64,000 bases of DNA. Source: Trichoderma breve (lineage: Eukaryota; Ascomycota; Sordariomycetes; Hypocreales; Hypocreaceae). The DNA is taken from positions 1,860,001 through 1,924,000 of the forward strand of contig NC_079236.1 in assembly GCF_028502605.1 (NCBI RefSeq), written 5' to 3'. Position 1 is the stretch's first letter. Each line of letters opens with the position of its first letter. Shown here piece by piece: positions 46,964 to 59,414 of this stretch. The notes under the pieces were generated by a model. It searched no databases. It was given only the letters and a program-made list of their open reading frames with translations, and was not told where the DNA came from. Position numbers and translations under genes: made by a program.

Positions 46964-47826
46964 GATTCTCTCCTTGCTTGTTTGTTTGTTTATATCTCTG
47001 GAAAATTGCTGAACAGGATAGAGAAAGCGCCCAGCGTTCCCTCTTTATATAAACAGACTCCAACAAGGTTTTGGGCCTGCCATGGAAACGTCCGTAACCT
47101 TTTCCCACTCACAACAAAACAACGAACGGCAACCCTATTTATAATTCAGCCATGCCCACAGGGAACTTTCCGAAGCGGCCACTGAATGCTACAGTAGATG
47201 GGCAAGATATACCACGGTGAGGAGAAAAAGGAAAGCAACGAAAATAGGGGTGTGTGGCCTTCGGCAGCTGCTTTGGCTTTGCCCACAGAAAATGGGATCA
47301 TCCGACCAAACGGAACAATGCCGCCGCCGTGATCTGCCGCAAGTTCACATGAAAAGATAGCGGCAGATGCAACGAGATAAAGAAAGAGATTATTAACATG
47401 GTTGAGCTGTGGTTACATTTCGGCTACATGAAGCATCCAGTCTCGTTCAAGGAATGCGCAACGTGCGTCTTTTGTCTTGCGCGGAGGATCAGCAGGCTAA
47501 ATGGCAATTGTCACGGGTTTGGTCAGAATCACACTGTTAGAGAGGTACCTGCAGTGAGGCTGCAGTTTGCGTGGTAGACCAAGTACAGTTACATCTTATT
47601 CACGGTTGTATGCCCTCAGGTTGCCGTGGCATCACTCATGATCTGAACCTTTATTGATAATTATAATGGCTTATAGTTTTTACTGTTTATGGCTCATATT
47701 TACAAGGTTTATCGGCCGATGAAACCCAATCTAGGTTGCGATTCTGGTCATTTGATCCAAAAGCTAATCATCCCGGCCAACTTCTATTATACATTGTACA
47801 CATCAAATCCGATCTCGATACACAAC
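46964..47826. other. intergenic, upstream of phosphoesterase
   Basis: Promoter of the minus-strand phosphoesterase and 3' side of the gene ending at 47827. No gene or repeat seen. Confidence 0.6.
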
Positions 47827-49071
47827 CTACTCCTTCTTTGACTTTGTCTCCTTCTTCGCAGAATCAGCAATCTTCTTCGCCTTCTGTCCCTTCTCCTCAA
47901 GAACCTTCTGGATATCCCCCAGCGTCTCCTTCAGCAACTGCTCCCCTTCCTCCTTATGCTCCTCCGCCACCCGTCCCATCTCCTCCAACTTGCTCAAGAT
48001 CTCGCTACCCTGCGGCACCTTGTCCATATACTTGTTCAACGACCCCCATCCGCTTTCGTCAGCCTTGTCGCTAACTTTCTGCGCGGCCTGCTTGATGTAG
48101 CTCTCCAAGTCACCCACGTCCCCAGACTTGGCCGCGTCACGCACCTTGCCGAACAATTCCCCAATGTTTCCCTTTCTCAAAGCATCCCCATTCTTCTCTA
48201 GTAGTTCCTTAATCTTGGGGCTCTTCTCAAGATACGGCTTGGCCTCTTCCAGGCCCTTCTTCCAGGCCTCGTCTCCTAGCTTCTGCACCTGCTTCACCTT
48301 CTCATCAATGAGCTCCCGCGCCTTTGCCAGGCTCGAGGCGCTGAATCCGCCGGCAAAAATGTCCTTGACCTGCCGCCACGTCTCGTCCACCTGCTTCTTC
48401 GCCTCTGGGCCGTACTGCTCGCCCATCTGCTTCAGCTGATCAATGTTGCCCCCAAGCTTCTCCTTCAACTGCGGATGATTGTCAACAACATCCGAGATGG
48501 CATCTCCAGCAAGACTAGCAATCTTGCTCGCCAAGTCCGCCAAGACTTCAAACGCCCGTGAAGCTGTCTCAAGGCTCAATCCCGACTTGGAAATCTCCTG
48601 GAACTGCTTGTACGCATCGTTGACCAGCTTATCCGCCTCGTCGCCGTGCTCCTTTCTCACAGTCTCCCAATCCTTGAAAGCCGCATCCACGTAGCCGCGG
48701 CCACCAGGTATCCAGCCCACGTAAGAGTAGGCAAACTGCTTGATGGAATCGACTGCCTGTGATGCGCTGGGAGTGTTTTCCTGCAGCTTCTTGGCAGCTT
48801 CTTGATATTTCTTCTCGGCTTCCTTCACAGTTTTATTCAACTTGCTTGCTGTTCGTCCAGCTGGAGTGAAAGAGTAAATGCCGTAGAACAGCGCTGCTCC
48901 GGCCACGCCGCCCAAAACACCGGCTCCAAATGACCCATTGGAAGCGGCAGTGGTTGATGATGAGGAGGTAGACGAGGTTGACTGGAATCGAATTTGGTGG
49001 CGTTTTGGGGCTCGCAGAGCTGCTCTGCCCTGAGACAGTGATAGTCTGGCGGCTGATCTTGTGGAAATCAT
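47827..49071 (-). CDS. mitochondrial LEA/apolipoprotein-like helical protein
   Basis: Single exon of 414 aa. The N-terminus MISTRSAARLSLSQGRAALR plus APKRHQIRFQST is a strong mitochondrial presequence with an arginine-rich amphipathic character and likely cleavage near RFQ/ST. A hydrophobic segment follows at about residues 47-68 (GAGVLGGVAGAALFYGIYSF), probably an inner-membrane anchor. Everything after it is Lys/Glu/Ala-rich amphipathic helix without cysteine: AEKKYQEAAKKLQENTPSA, then VLADLASKIASLAGDAISDV, then ELIDEKVKQVQKLGDEAWKK and EEHKEEGEQLLKETLGDIQK. This resembles late-embryogenesis-abundant and apolipoprotein-type helices that associate with membranes. Role inferred only: membrane organisation or stress protection on the inner membrane. 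Confidence 0.75.
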   Translation of the reverse strand: MISTRSAARLSLSQGRAALRAPKRHQIRFQSTSSTSSSSTTAASNGSFGAGVLGGVAGAALFYGIYSFTPAGRTASKLNKTVKEAEKKYQEAAKKLQENTPSASQAVDSIKQFAYSYVGWIPGGRGYVDAAFKDWETVRKEHGDEADKLVNDAYKQFQEISKSGLSLETASRAFEVLADLASKIASLAGDAISDVVDNHPQLKEKLGGNIDQLKQMGEQYGPEAKKQVDETWRQVKDIFAGGFSASSLAKARELIDEKVKQVQKLGDEAWKKGLEEAKPYLEKSPKIKELLEKNGDALRKGNIGELFGKVRDAAKSGDVGDLESYIKQAAQKVSDKADESGWGSLNKYMDKVPQGSEILSKLEEMGRVAEEHKEEGEQLLKETLGDIQKVLEEKGQKAKKIADSAKKETKSKKE

Positions 49072-50071
49072 GTTGAATATGTTGGATATGAGATGATGAA
49101 AGCGGTAGATGAATGAATTGGGTGTAGAAGAAGGAAGTAGATGATGTGAGGTTGAAATTGAGTAATGGAGATGAATGCAATCTTTTGTCTACTAGGCAGC
49201 CCTTGATATATATGTATATTTTCACACGGCAATTCAATTGCTGATGTCAGTACGGAGCAGTAAATTTTAAATATGGCATCGTGACGCAATTATTAAACAC
49301 AGATTCACCATGCTCATCGAAACCAACAATGACGCTCTGGAATCATGACGTCAATCATACTCTTGGACTACGGCTCACATGGAAAATATCCACTCCATCG
49401 GCTCGGAACCTTCAGCTTGGCCTGAAACGGACAATTCCTATTCCTGGGGCTCGGGCTAAAGCTACCTTAATTAAATAGACGGGTATGCATATTCTAAGGT
49501 AATCTCGAGAGGCTATCAAATCTGGCATCTGATCTGCTCCTCTCCTCTCCCCCCTGTCGAATCGAATCTACCTCTACCTAATCCTATATTCACTGGTATT
49601 ATCGCTAGCAATACTTGAGTGCCCATGATCCCGAGTCGCTGGCGCTCATCCTAGAAGGAAACAAAAACCCAATCTTCAGCAATAAAGGAAAGCTCCACGA
49701 CCCTGTCGTTTTCAAACTGATAAACATCCCAAACTTCATGCCCTTTGACGCGATGCAATTCCCCCCCAGCTATGCATGAAGTACCAAATGATGCAGCAAC
49801 GCAGCAACGCCGTTGAAATAAAAAAAATAATGCTCCCACGAGATCCACGCCGCGATCTATAGCCTAAACCGCGCGCCAAGTATATAAAAAAGCCAAAGAG
49901 GGCGAGCCAGCCGCTCCAATCAGCTTAGCCCTTGCCTCATTAATGAATCCTGTGTGATTCCCATCTCATGTCATCTCTGTTTCTCCCAGCAAAAGTCGCA
50001 GACCGTAGCCATCATTGCGCCGGCGATTGAGGCCGTATTAAAACAAAACTTTTTGGGAGAAGCTGTGCCGA
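49072..50071. other. intergenic
   Basis: Promoter of the mitochondrial protein gene and 3' region of the F-box/WD40 gene. No supportable gene. Confidence 0.6.
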
Positions 50072-52354
50072 TTAATCATCGCGGAAAAACGTCCCTTGAA
50101 GCGGAGCTGTTGATGGACCGGCATCCACCATGTGCATGTCTTGAGATGAATCGTCTCGGCTCAAGCCCGCCATTGTCACATCACCACCTCGGTAGTCAAA
50201 CGCCATAGCACTCATCGGGCGGTCAGGATCATCTTCAAGAACGCGCTGTTGAAGCGAGAACGGGCGATCGTAGAGCACATCTTCTGGAGGAGAGAATGAC
50301 CAGACCTGTTCCGGTATTAGTAATTAGCGCTCTCGTATCAATTTCACCAAGGCTCAAGGGGCCTTGGGTAAACTCACCTCCATGACCGTGCGGCCTTGCC
50401 TCAAAGCCAAAGCAACACACTTTTCCTCTTCAAAAGCAACCCGCCAAACCGCCTCGCCTTGCGCAATCAGTTCGCGCACAAGGTGGCCCGTCTTGAGATC
50501 CCAAATCTTGACTCTGCCGTCGCTTCCTCCGCTGACAACGCGTGTGTCGTCGAATTGCAAGCTAGTGACGCTGTTGTCATGGGCAGCAAGGCGATGGATG
50601 GGGCACATCTTCTCCAGAGACCACACTCTGACTGAGCCGTCAGAGCCTCCAGTCACCAGAGTATCACCTCGCATCTGCAGCTGCCCGACAAGAGACGTGT
50701 GGCCCTGAAGAATGGCAAGGCATTCTCTGTTGACGGTAAGAGACATGTAGTTAGCAATAGTTTCTAGCTTAAAACGACGACTGATGTGACGATCGCAACT
50801 TACCCAGTTTTGGGGTCCCAGACTCTAACGTTAGTATCCAGACTCCCAGTCACCACCCTCTTGCCGTCAAACGCAATAGCATAGATCTGACTAAAATGTC
50901 CCTGCAGCGTTTGCAGGCATCGGCCCTCTGAAATGCTCCAAACTCTGGCAAACGTATCGTAGCTACCGGATACTACAATGTCGCCCTTGATCTCTAGGCA
51001 CCGTACACTAGACTGGTGTCCAACCAGGACGTTCTTGCAGAGACCGGTGCGTATGTCCCAGATACGCAGAGTGGTGTCTCGAGAACCGGAGATGGCGGTG
51101 TTAGCATCGGCCATCTTCAGGCATCGAACAGTCGATGTATGGCCTCGCAACGTATGTAGACAAGCGCTATCACGAGGTTAGCGTCATAAGGAGAGCATAG
51201 CGTGAAGCTGCATTCGCAGTCTCAAACTTACCCAGTCTTCAAATCCCAAACGCGCACGTCTCTATCGCAGCCACCGCTAACCATAGTGTCTCCCCAAGGT
51301 ACCATGGCCCAGACTCCCATGACATGGCCCTGCAAAGTCCTCTGCGAGTTGCCATCCGTGTCAAAGACGTGAATCTTTGCATTGTCGAGAGCGACAATGA
51401 TGTATTTTGGCGTCAGATGCAAACTCGTAACCACGCCTCCTTCTTGTGTAATGTTACGGGTGATGCTTGTGCCGCCGGACCGCCAAGCCGCCTCCACCAG
51501 ATATCTCTGCTTGAAGTGGGACTTGTAGGAGCGTATCTTGGGCCTCCTGCTGTCATAGCTCATTGAACTTGAGGCGTGTGAGGTAAAGGGGAGGGCCCCC
51601 GGGAAGCTACTGGACATTTCGCTATCCATATCGATGGCGTAGGCCGAGGATCTCGTCGTCATGATTGGAGCTGAGGGCGACACTTCTGACAAGCGGCGAC
51701 CATAATCGTGTTTCTCGCAAAGGTTCTTCCACGTCATGTCGTCGCTCAGAAGATCTCGCCACCTCTTAGACACTTGCGACGCTCGCGCAAGAACTTTGGG
51801 ATCATCAATGAATGACAATATCTGAGAGAATGTCAGCGGAGAGAGATCAAGGAGAAAAGGGAAAATGATGTATCTGCAAGCTGCAAGCTGCAAGTTCGTA
51901 CCCGTAAACATAGCTCATCCGGAAGACTGGTAAATGGGTCCTTCTTCAACAACGGGCTGACAAATTGGTGAACAAAGCTGAGCTGCTGGCTGGTACAGAG
52001 ATTCAACAAATCGGCCAAGATCCTCGTTCGTTGAGGACCAGAACAGTTCTGAAAGTGGTGTCGAACTTTGGCGAGGAAGAAATCTTCATCATCGGCGGCA
52101 TCGCTCCAATCTGGCTGGCAGTGCGCAGGTCCTGGAGACGCGGCTGGGGTTGGCGGATCAGGAGCCGATCCCGTCAGCTGCTGATCAAAGTCGGCGGCCG
52201 GCGTGGGCATGCTCGGTGTTGGTGGCCCTCTCATCTGGCGCTGTTGCTTTTCGACTCGATTTAATAGCAAGTTGTTGGTGTTGAGCGTCAGCTCTTCGCT
52301 CAGCAGGCTCCCTCTCCTCTCGGAAAAGCTCATCGGTCTACCGTAGCCAGCCAT
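50072..52354 (-). CDS. Cdc4/FBW7-type F-box and WD40-repeat protein
   Basis: Five exons, 52354-51902, 51821-51232, 51166-50804, 50726-50378 and 50305-50072, give 662 aa. It would be the substrate receptor of an SCF ubiquitin ligase, binding SKP1 by the F-box and phosphorylated substrates by the WD40 propeller. The N-terminal 135 residues are low complexity. The F-box (about 139-190) reads DPFTSLPDELCLR joined to ILSFIDDPKVLARASQVSKR. WD repeats follow with unmistakable GH...WD spacing: GHVMGVWAMVPWGDTMVSGG, DVRVWDLKT, LRGHTSTVRCLKM, LVGHQSSVRCLEIKGDIVVS, LQGHFSQIYAIAFDGKRVVT, LQGHTSLVGQLQM and LAAHDNSVTSLQFDDTRVVS. Introns fall at repeat ends (KTG). The repeats resemble Cdc4/Pop1 more than Met30/SconB; the exact orthologue (for example Neurospora FWD-1) is not settled by eye. 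Confidence 0.9.
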
Positions 52355-55300
52355 GGTCGTCTAGTTAAGCAAGAGGCGTCGCGTCGCAGTCGTCGTCCCG
52401 GGAAAATGGTCAAAAAGAGTAGTATGCTACCAAGTCGGAATCAAAACTGCAACAGGCTTGACTAAATAAGAGTGGGAAAGGAGGTTTCGGACGTGTAAGG
52501 CGAATGACGGAATGTATGGAGAAAGCAAAAAGAAGGCCCTGGCCTAGTCTAGCCTGGCACCAGGCGAATGTCAGCTTATACGTGCTTGTACGCGGCTCGC
52601 AGGAGATGTCGGTGGGAATGAAGCGTGTTGGATATGATTATAGGGTTGTTTGCTGTGTAAGCAGTGAAAGATGCATTACTGGCACCGCAAATCCAGGGCC
52701 GTGCAATATTACCAAGCAGATATTGAAAGGGGAAGAGTGTCAAGGGAACGCAGGGAATATTACACTACTAGTGCAAGTGATGGAAAACTGGCAGCAGAGG
52801 CAGAAGCAAAAGCAGAACAAGAGCATACCGATAGTTTAGGACATGGGTCAGCCTCCTAATGTCTGCTGAGAGAAGCGGACCAGAAGGGTCCAAAGTCCAG
52901 AAGACCAAAAACGAGTGGAAGCCTGCCGGTGTACGAGTAGGTACAGTACGAGTATTAGGGCGAATGAGAGCCCCGGAAGACGTGTCGCGCGTTGCTGGAC
53001 TCCCTGATGATGCGGTCTGGATGACGGAGCAGTGCCGAACTATCGAAGGGATGATGAAATGGAGTGGTGGATGCGAGGTGTCGACCGCCTAAGAAAGGGA
53101 TTGGGACAAGACAATCCCTGGTTCCTGATCTGCTCGGCAGGGCCCCCGTAGTGTCTTTTCGGGTTCGGGCAAGAGCCGGGGAGAGCGCGCAGCAGTTGGA
53201 TTCTGGCGTCGGATCGGTCGGGGTTGGAAAGAGGCGAGGCTCTGGAGGCACGATTCGACCTGGTTGTTGTCGTCGATTGCTCAAGTTGAGGAAGAGCTGG
53301 AGGTGAGCGGGAGGGCGAAAGAGTTCCAGCGGGTGGGTGACTTCAATTACCTGAGACCGACCGACTTTGGGCGTCCCGGGGGTGGTACAGGTACATTGAG
53401 CGTAGTCGTAGCGGGCGTACTGTACCTTGCGGGTGGTGGCCAGGCGGTGGTGCGTTGCAGTGTGCCGCATTGCACACACACGTACCGATACAAGGCCCTC
53501 GAAGCGACTAATGTACCCGGAAGGTGAGGGTGGATCATCAGCATGACCATGGCGCCAAACCTGCTGGGCCGGTCTTAGCGGTTTGGGTACCGATCTGGCA
53601 CATGCCCGCACATGCCCCCGCGCAAAAACGGGGGGAGGCACGGCACAAGATACGCTGCTCGCTAACACAGCGCAACGACCCATGCGCGTCAGGCGTTAGG
53701 GCGTTAGGGGCAGCACTGTGTCACTGTCACTGCACTGCTGGACTGAGACGCAGACAGCACCAGCGGCTACTCAGCCGGATGCGGCGCCTGACTGGCCCAG
53801 CGCCCGGCAGGGGGGACGCCCTGGAGGCCCTTGCAGGACTTAGAAACCTGAACATCGTTTTAACGTTACGGAGAACCCGATGGTGGACGGGCGGCTTCTC
53901 ACTGAGGCTTCAATCTTTTCGTGTATCGGGTTCCACTGCGCCCCGTTCAATGTCTCAATGTCTTTTGATGGTCCATCCTCATCGGGCTTCTAGTTCTAGT
54001 ATGTACTGTATGTGCAGGTGCATAGTATTGACGGTACATGTGCGTGCTCCTCCATGCAAAACGCTCACATACCTCCATATGCACCTGGGCTGATTGTTGG
54101 TCACCAGACTTGCCATTTTACCCCATACATACTCCAGGCCAAAGGTGCCAGACAATATATTGCTCTCGGCATTGCCTCCTTCTCCCCTCTTTCTCAATGC
54201 TCATTGTTCATTGCCGCTTCAACCGCCCGTGTGTCTTAACAGCTGTACAAGGCCAGACCAAGTAAACATGTGTGCTTGTGATGTGTATGCTCGTCACTGG
54301 CTGGCCACATATGCTTGCATAATACCTAGTAGGCACTGCACATAGGGTATCCTCGAAGCATGCATGTAAGAGGTCAATGCTTCACACGGCGTCACCTAAC
54401 AGAGCGAAACATTTGATGAAAAGAAAAAATGAGAACAGACGAGACTGCATTGATCATTAAACACTGTCAACTATCCACTTACGACAGAATGCCATCAATA
54501 TTACAGTTTGGTACTACCACAGTAAGGGCGCTGAGAATCAAGCATCGATGGCTGAATCTCGGTCGATTGTCTTATTCAAGGGGCAGGCCAGGCTTACTCG
54601 CCGTCTCCATTCCCACACCACCAACCACGGCCACTGGATGGAATGCTGACCATGTCGCCTTTGCGGAGCACCAGTCCGAGCCCTTTATTAAGATAGGATA
54701 GGATGGATAGGATAGGAAGCTCATCTCATCGCAGCATGCAACTCACTGGCGCAGCAAAAAGTACATACTCGTACATACATACTACTAGGTAGGTACCTTA
54801 CCTAGGTACATACCACTATTAGGCACATACAGACTGGCTACAGTACAGACACGCATCAGTGGCCTCATCTGACCACTGCGTCCTGCGTCCATGGCGGCCG
54901 AGGTTGCACAGATGCGTCAATACATCATGTACATGTGCCTAAAGCTCTCTGCTGAAGACTTCCAATGGTTTTGGTTAGGTTCATGTTGGTGTTGATCCGT
55001 TTCAAGTAGCACCCAATCCTAGTCCTACATGTATTATACGAGACACGAAGCTGCAGCTCGGAGTAAATCCTTCAGCAGGAGGGGCATTGGTGTTGTATTA
55101 CCCAACTAATATTTGATGTATTTCGTACTATTAGATGCCTTGCCGCATCCCTGGCCTGACAAATCCGATCGTCCATCTGCTACATACCTTACCTACAAGT
55201 CCAGCAAGGCGGTGGCACCACGTACATGGGACTTGGACTCAGTTTCTCCATTTCAACGTGGCCTCGTTTCACTTGGGCATTCAAATCCTAGCACGGAACC

Positions 55301-56220
55301 TGGAAAAAATAGTAAAAAATATTCGCCGCTAGATGTCCAGCATCAGCAATCGGCATCGGCACCAAAATGACCCCCATCAGGACCCATCTTGGCCTAAAAA
55401 AAAAAGTGTCCGTCCTGGCAGGGGTCCTTTCTTCATCCCAACTTGCAGCTGTTTCATATTCATGTCCACTCGGTCACAGAAATCATAAGAGATTGATTAA
55501 TTTTTTCCATCTTTTCCACAACGTTACTTTAGCGGCGCGCGCGCGCATCGTGCAAAGGCACGGATCTAAAAGATTGGATCCAATCCCCTTTTACGCTACA
55601 TCATTTTGTCTACTGGTCAATCCAGAGGGTGGGACCTGAGTTGTGTTACTGCATTGACCCCGTTGGGCATGAATCTGATGTCGAATGAGTGGGCTCATGG
55701 ATAGAGTTGGCGTGTAATGCGTTGGCCACGTTTTTGCACGAGGACAGCTTCATATTATGGCGTGATTTGCAATGATCTGAGAATAGCTGCAAATTAATCC
55801 CATTACTTGAACATAATGTAGACACATCATATGAAGGATTGGATGCTCAATGGCACGGCTTACTCCGTCAATGAGCATCTACTCTCATTCAATTGACCAA
55901 AATCACCATGCTTTTTGTCTTCGTCAGCTATGCCAGACATCTATCGTACTCTATATAATTATATGCTGTGTTTGATCATCATCACAGCGACTAGATGTCT
56001 CGCTCTGCAAAGTGCAATTCTATAGCCATCCGCAAATCCGTCTACATCTGTGGTAGATCATCCCACAACAATACTCGCAGTAGTGCTGTCTTAATAAAAA
56101 AGAAGAAAAAGAGATATAAGAAAAAAAGGGGGGCAAAGTAAAACAAAAAACCGGAAACATCTCTTCTTTTGAATACCATCCTCAAGTCTCTCTAGTAGTA
56201 TGTGATATTGGCCACATCAT
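52355..56220. other. intergenic region without supportable gene
   Basis: About 3.9 kb. Frames of up to 242 codons near 53 kb run on both strands over the same bases and show no protein character. The stretch holds a TAGGA-type array (54691-54717), TAGGTAGGTACC/CCTAGGTA motifs (54783-54814) and a 12-bp alternating GC run (55535-55546). Confidence 0.55.
54691..54717. repeat. (GATAG)n-like microsatellite
   Basis: Tandem GATAG units with one diverged unit. Confidence 0.85.
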
Positions 56221-57650
56221 CTAATGGCCCATTTGAGCAAGAAGGGGAATCATCATGCCCGCAACAGTTGCTAACGTATCTCGCATCTGAGGACCCTTGG
56301 ACTTTCGCTGGTGTGCCGGGCCTCCATCCGAGTAACCATTCATCCCAGAGCTGTGGTCGTGGCTATGGACGCCGCTGTCTTCTTGCATGGCGTGCATGGC
56401 GACATATCTATCCGTGATTAGTCGACTTCTTATTGATTTGGAATCATTGACAACAAAAACTTACAGAAATGTTCCGCCCGAGAACAGCAGTAACATGCCC
56501 GTCCACCACTGCCCTGAATATCCTTTCAAGTGGTCGCCGCCAAGAAGTGTAATCATAAGCCATGTTGTCAAGGCGCCCACAGGAGCAGCTAGACTAAAGA
56601 TGACCAAATGGCCTCGAGCTGCTCGCTTTGACAGTCCTTGCTTTAGCAAAACTGACGTTAGGCCAAACGCTGCGGGGGCCTTGTGAATCATGATGGCAAT
56701 GAAAATGACAAAGCCCAGCCTCAAGTTGGATGAAGTTGCGGATGCACCCATGGCGATGCCGTCAGCTGCGGCGTGAATTACCAGTCCGGTGGTTGTTGCC
56801 AAACTGCGAGCTTTTCGAGGGGTTGGCGTAAGGGAGTTCAAGAAGCCGTCTGCTTCCTCGTCAATTGATGCCGTATCGCCTCCTCCAAGGTCGTCCAGAC
56901 TCATATGGTGAGTTTCCGGCGTAGACCGTAGGCTGTCGGTGGCGTGTCTGGGAAGTCTGTCGATGAGGAACATGAGAATGAACCCAGAAATCATGGAGAA
57001 GCCTATTTCTAGCGTTGGTACGTCGTGGGCGTGCGGCTGCTCTGCGCCAGCACCATCATCTTCGTGTTCCTCGTGCCCATCGTGTTCTGGGGTAGGTTCG
57101 GGTGATTGCTCCGGTATGTCTTCGTCGTCTTGTCTTTTTGTAACTCTATGAGTCTCCGTAACTTCGATTCGGGGTGAAATGCTGGCCAAGTTGTCGTGTA
57201 TCGTGTCTCGCGCGACTGTCGTTCGGACAACGGGAAAAGCTTCGATGATATCGCGTGGCTCAACGCCAAGGGTCCATGGTGATCTGCGAACTAAACTCCG
57301 TGCTTTGTGAAGATGCGAGGCTTCTGCAGGCGTTACAGCAGTTTCAACGCCCTCGGGTATGATGACTATAAGAGATGTGCCAACCAACACTCCAACTCCA
57401 ATGCTTGATATCAATCGAAGTTGTGATTGTGAAAGTGTCATCGATAACGGCAAGGCTCCGGCGAGAAATGAACTGTTCCATAAGGTTATGAATTAGTTAT
57501 GTGTTGCCATGTAATCGTAATCGTTGGGTAGGGGTGCAGCATACGCCACTGCCATGACAATCTACACCGGCCACAGTTAGCATGCTACGCGACCTGGAAT
57601 CAACAGAGCAGACTTACGCATAGGCCAACAAGTAAGAGTAGGCCGCCCAT
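56221..57650 (-). CDS. ZIP-family zinc transporter
   Basis: Four exons, 57650-57618, 57561-57545 (only 17 nt), 57472-56465 and 56407-56221, give about 414 aa. ZIP proteins move Zn2+ into the cytosol from outside or from organelles. The spliced N-terminus MGGLLLLVGLCIVMAVASFL joins to AGALPLSMTLSQSQLRLISS, then GVGVLVGTSLIVIIPEGVET, which is the opening of Golgi-type SLC39A9/Atx2-like ZIPs. A His/Asp-rich loop (HDGHEEHEDD, EQPHAHD) is the usual variable metal-binding loop. Signature helices: TGLVIHAAADGIAMGAS (HxxxD) and IMIHKAPAAFGL. The last exon adds a His-rich HSHDHSS segment and a final helix (TLATVAGMMIPLLAQMGH). The splice model is supported by kept phase and the restored first helix. 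Confidence 0.9.
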
Positions 57651-59414
57651 GGTGAAGGTGAATAGCGAGCCGGCGCAAACTCAGCTTGTTCGTAGGAATA
57701 GGGGGGTTCAGTTATCGCAGGCTCATCTGCGCGGCATGGCCTCCTCCCCGACCAGCGCCTCTCTCTCTCTCTCTCTCTCTCTGCGGACGGAGAAGGGATG
57801 CAGTCGCCGAGATCCCAGAAGCAGCGCGTGTTAGACTAGACGAGACGAGACGCGAGGATTTACTCGTAGAGAGGCGATGCAGCAGAGACGATGTAGGCAG
57901 AGGATGGATTTTCGGTTTGCGGTTCTGTGCACAAGGCGATTGATTGGCCCAGATCAGCCAATTCGTGTCCTAAAACCCCCCATTGATCAAAGCCACAGCG
58001 AGGCCCCACTTCCCTCAATGGCTTATATCCGCCTGGCTAGGCTTGCTAGGGTTCTGGCGATTAGGGAGATTGGCTTGGACCGGCACTGGACATAGTTTAC
58101 TATGTACAGTATGTACTCGTAATTGTTAGTTGCGGAGATGTTGCAGGCGAATCAGGATTGACATTGGGTAATGGGATTCGTGTTGTCGTGAATTCTTACA
58201 AATGCGCATGGCGCAGCTGAGATGGCGCATGTTGCAATTTGTTAGTGAGATTGGCTTCATCTTGTAGATGCCTGTACCTGAGTAGGCAGTAACGAGCAAT
58301 CTAAAGAACACTAGAATACTATATGAGTGTCTGACCAATTCAATTATCTACATAACGTTTAAAACACTAATATGGGAATTGATAAATTCGAAGAGATAAT
58401 TGAATAAATCAATCACTTACAAGTCTCAAGATAAATGGTAAAACTCCTACACTATTGATCAAGTATGTGTTCTGCTGTTTCAATCCCATCTTGTTCATGT
58501 GATATAGACTCTACATTGACTCATCTTAACACTTTGTCATCATCATCCTCATCGATTCATTACAAACCAGAACCCTCCCATATGATCCTTCGGAATATCC
58601 GTTGACACGCCCTTTTCTTGCTGAGAATCTGGCATTTTGGCTTCAATCGAGCGGCTCCACAACCACGATGGACCTTGAGAGATACCCCACAGAACAAAGG
58701 ATGACTCTTTGGAAGCTTAAAACTCGGCACAGCCTCGTGGTCAATGCGGATGCCCGACATTCCCCGATCGGTCGCTCCCCGAACCCCAGCCTCGGTAGCT
58801 TGCAACTTCTATATTCTATCAACAAAGGATCAAATCGCAAGTAATCTTTTAACTGCTTATTGTCTATAAGCCACCAATGAGAATAACTCTGGATGCTTAA
58901 ACAAGTCATTTGTGCGATTGGATCTCCATATCTTGAAAGCGCTAGCCATTTAGCACCCTTGCCCCATGGGTTGAACTATCAAGATTACGTGCCGGCTTTC
59001 TGATTAAGGCTTGCCCTTGTGACCGCCTCTGGCGAATCTGGCTTTGACAAGTTTTGTTCTTTACGTTAAAATAGGATCCGTGGCAGGGACACTAACTCGC
59101 CAGATCGCCGCTAACATCCTGCTGCTTGGTAATTGCTCCCCGGTGAGCAGAATCGGGTAATGTTGCAAGCTGTAGGGGAACCGACGCTACTGTGGTAAAT
59201 ATCCGATTCACCGTCAACTTGAAAAGCAACACTTATGCCGGATCTCGCGAATGATCCGATTGGATCCCGATGAACACACACCCCCGCCAACGTCCATTGT
59301 ATTAATACGAGCAGCGTCCCTCGAAGGACTATCATTCCATCATTCAGTCTCTGAGACAGCATCTCCTGGCTACAATTCCAATCTAGCTTTACGTTCCGTT
59401 GTTGCTGCCCCAGT
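57651..59414. other. divergent promoter region
   Basis: Between the ZIP gene (-) and the MFS gene (+). Contains a (CT)12 microsatellite. No supportable gene; frames under 100 codons only. Confidence 0.6.
57758..57782. repeat. (CT)n microsatellite
   Basis: About 12 CT dinucleotide units. Confidence 0.9.

Noticed and set aside
52955..53683. 242-codon minus-strand frame
   Set aside because: GC-rich spacer; open on both strands at once and without motifs.
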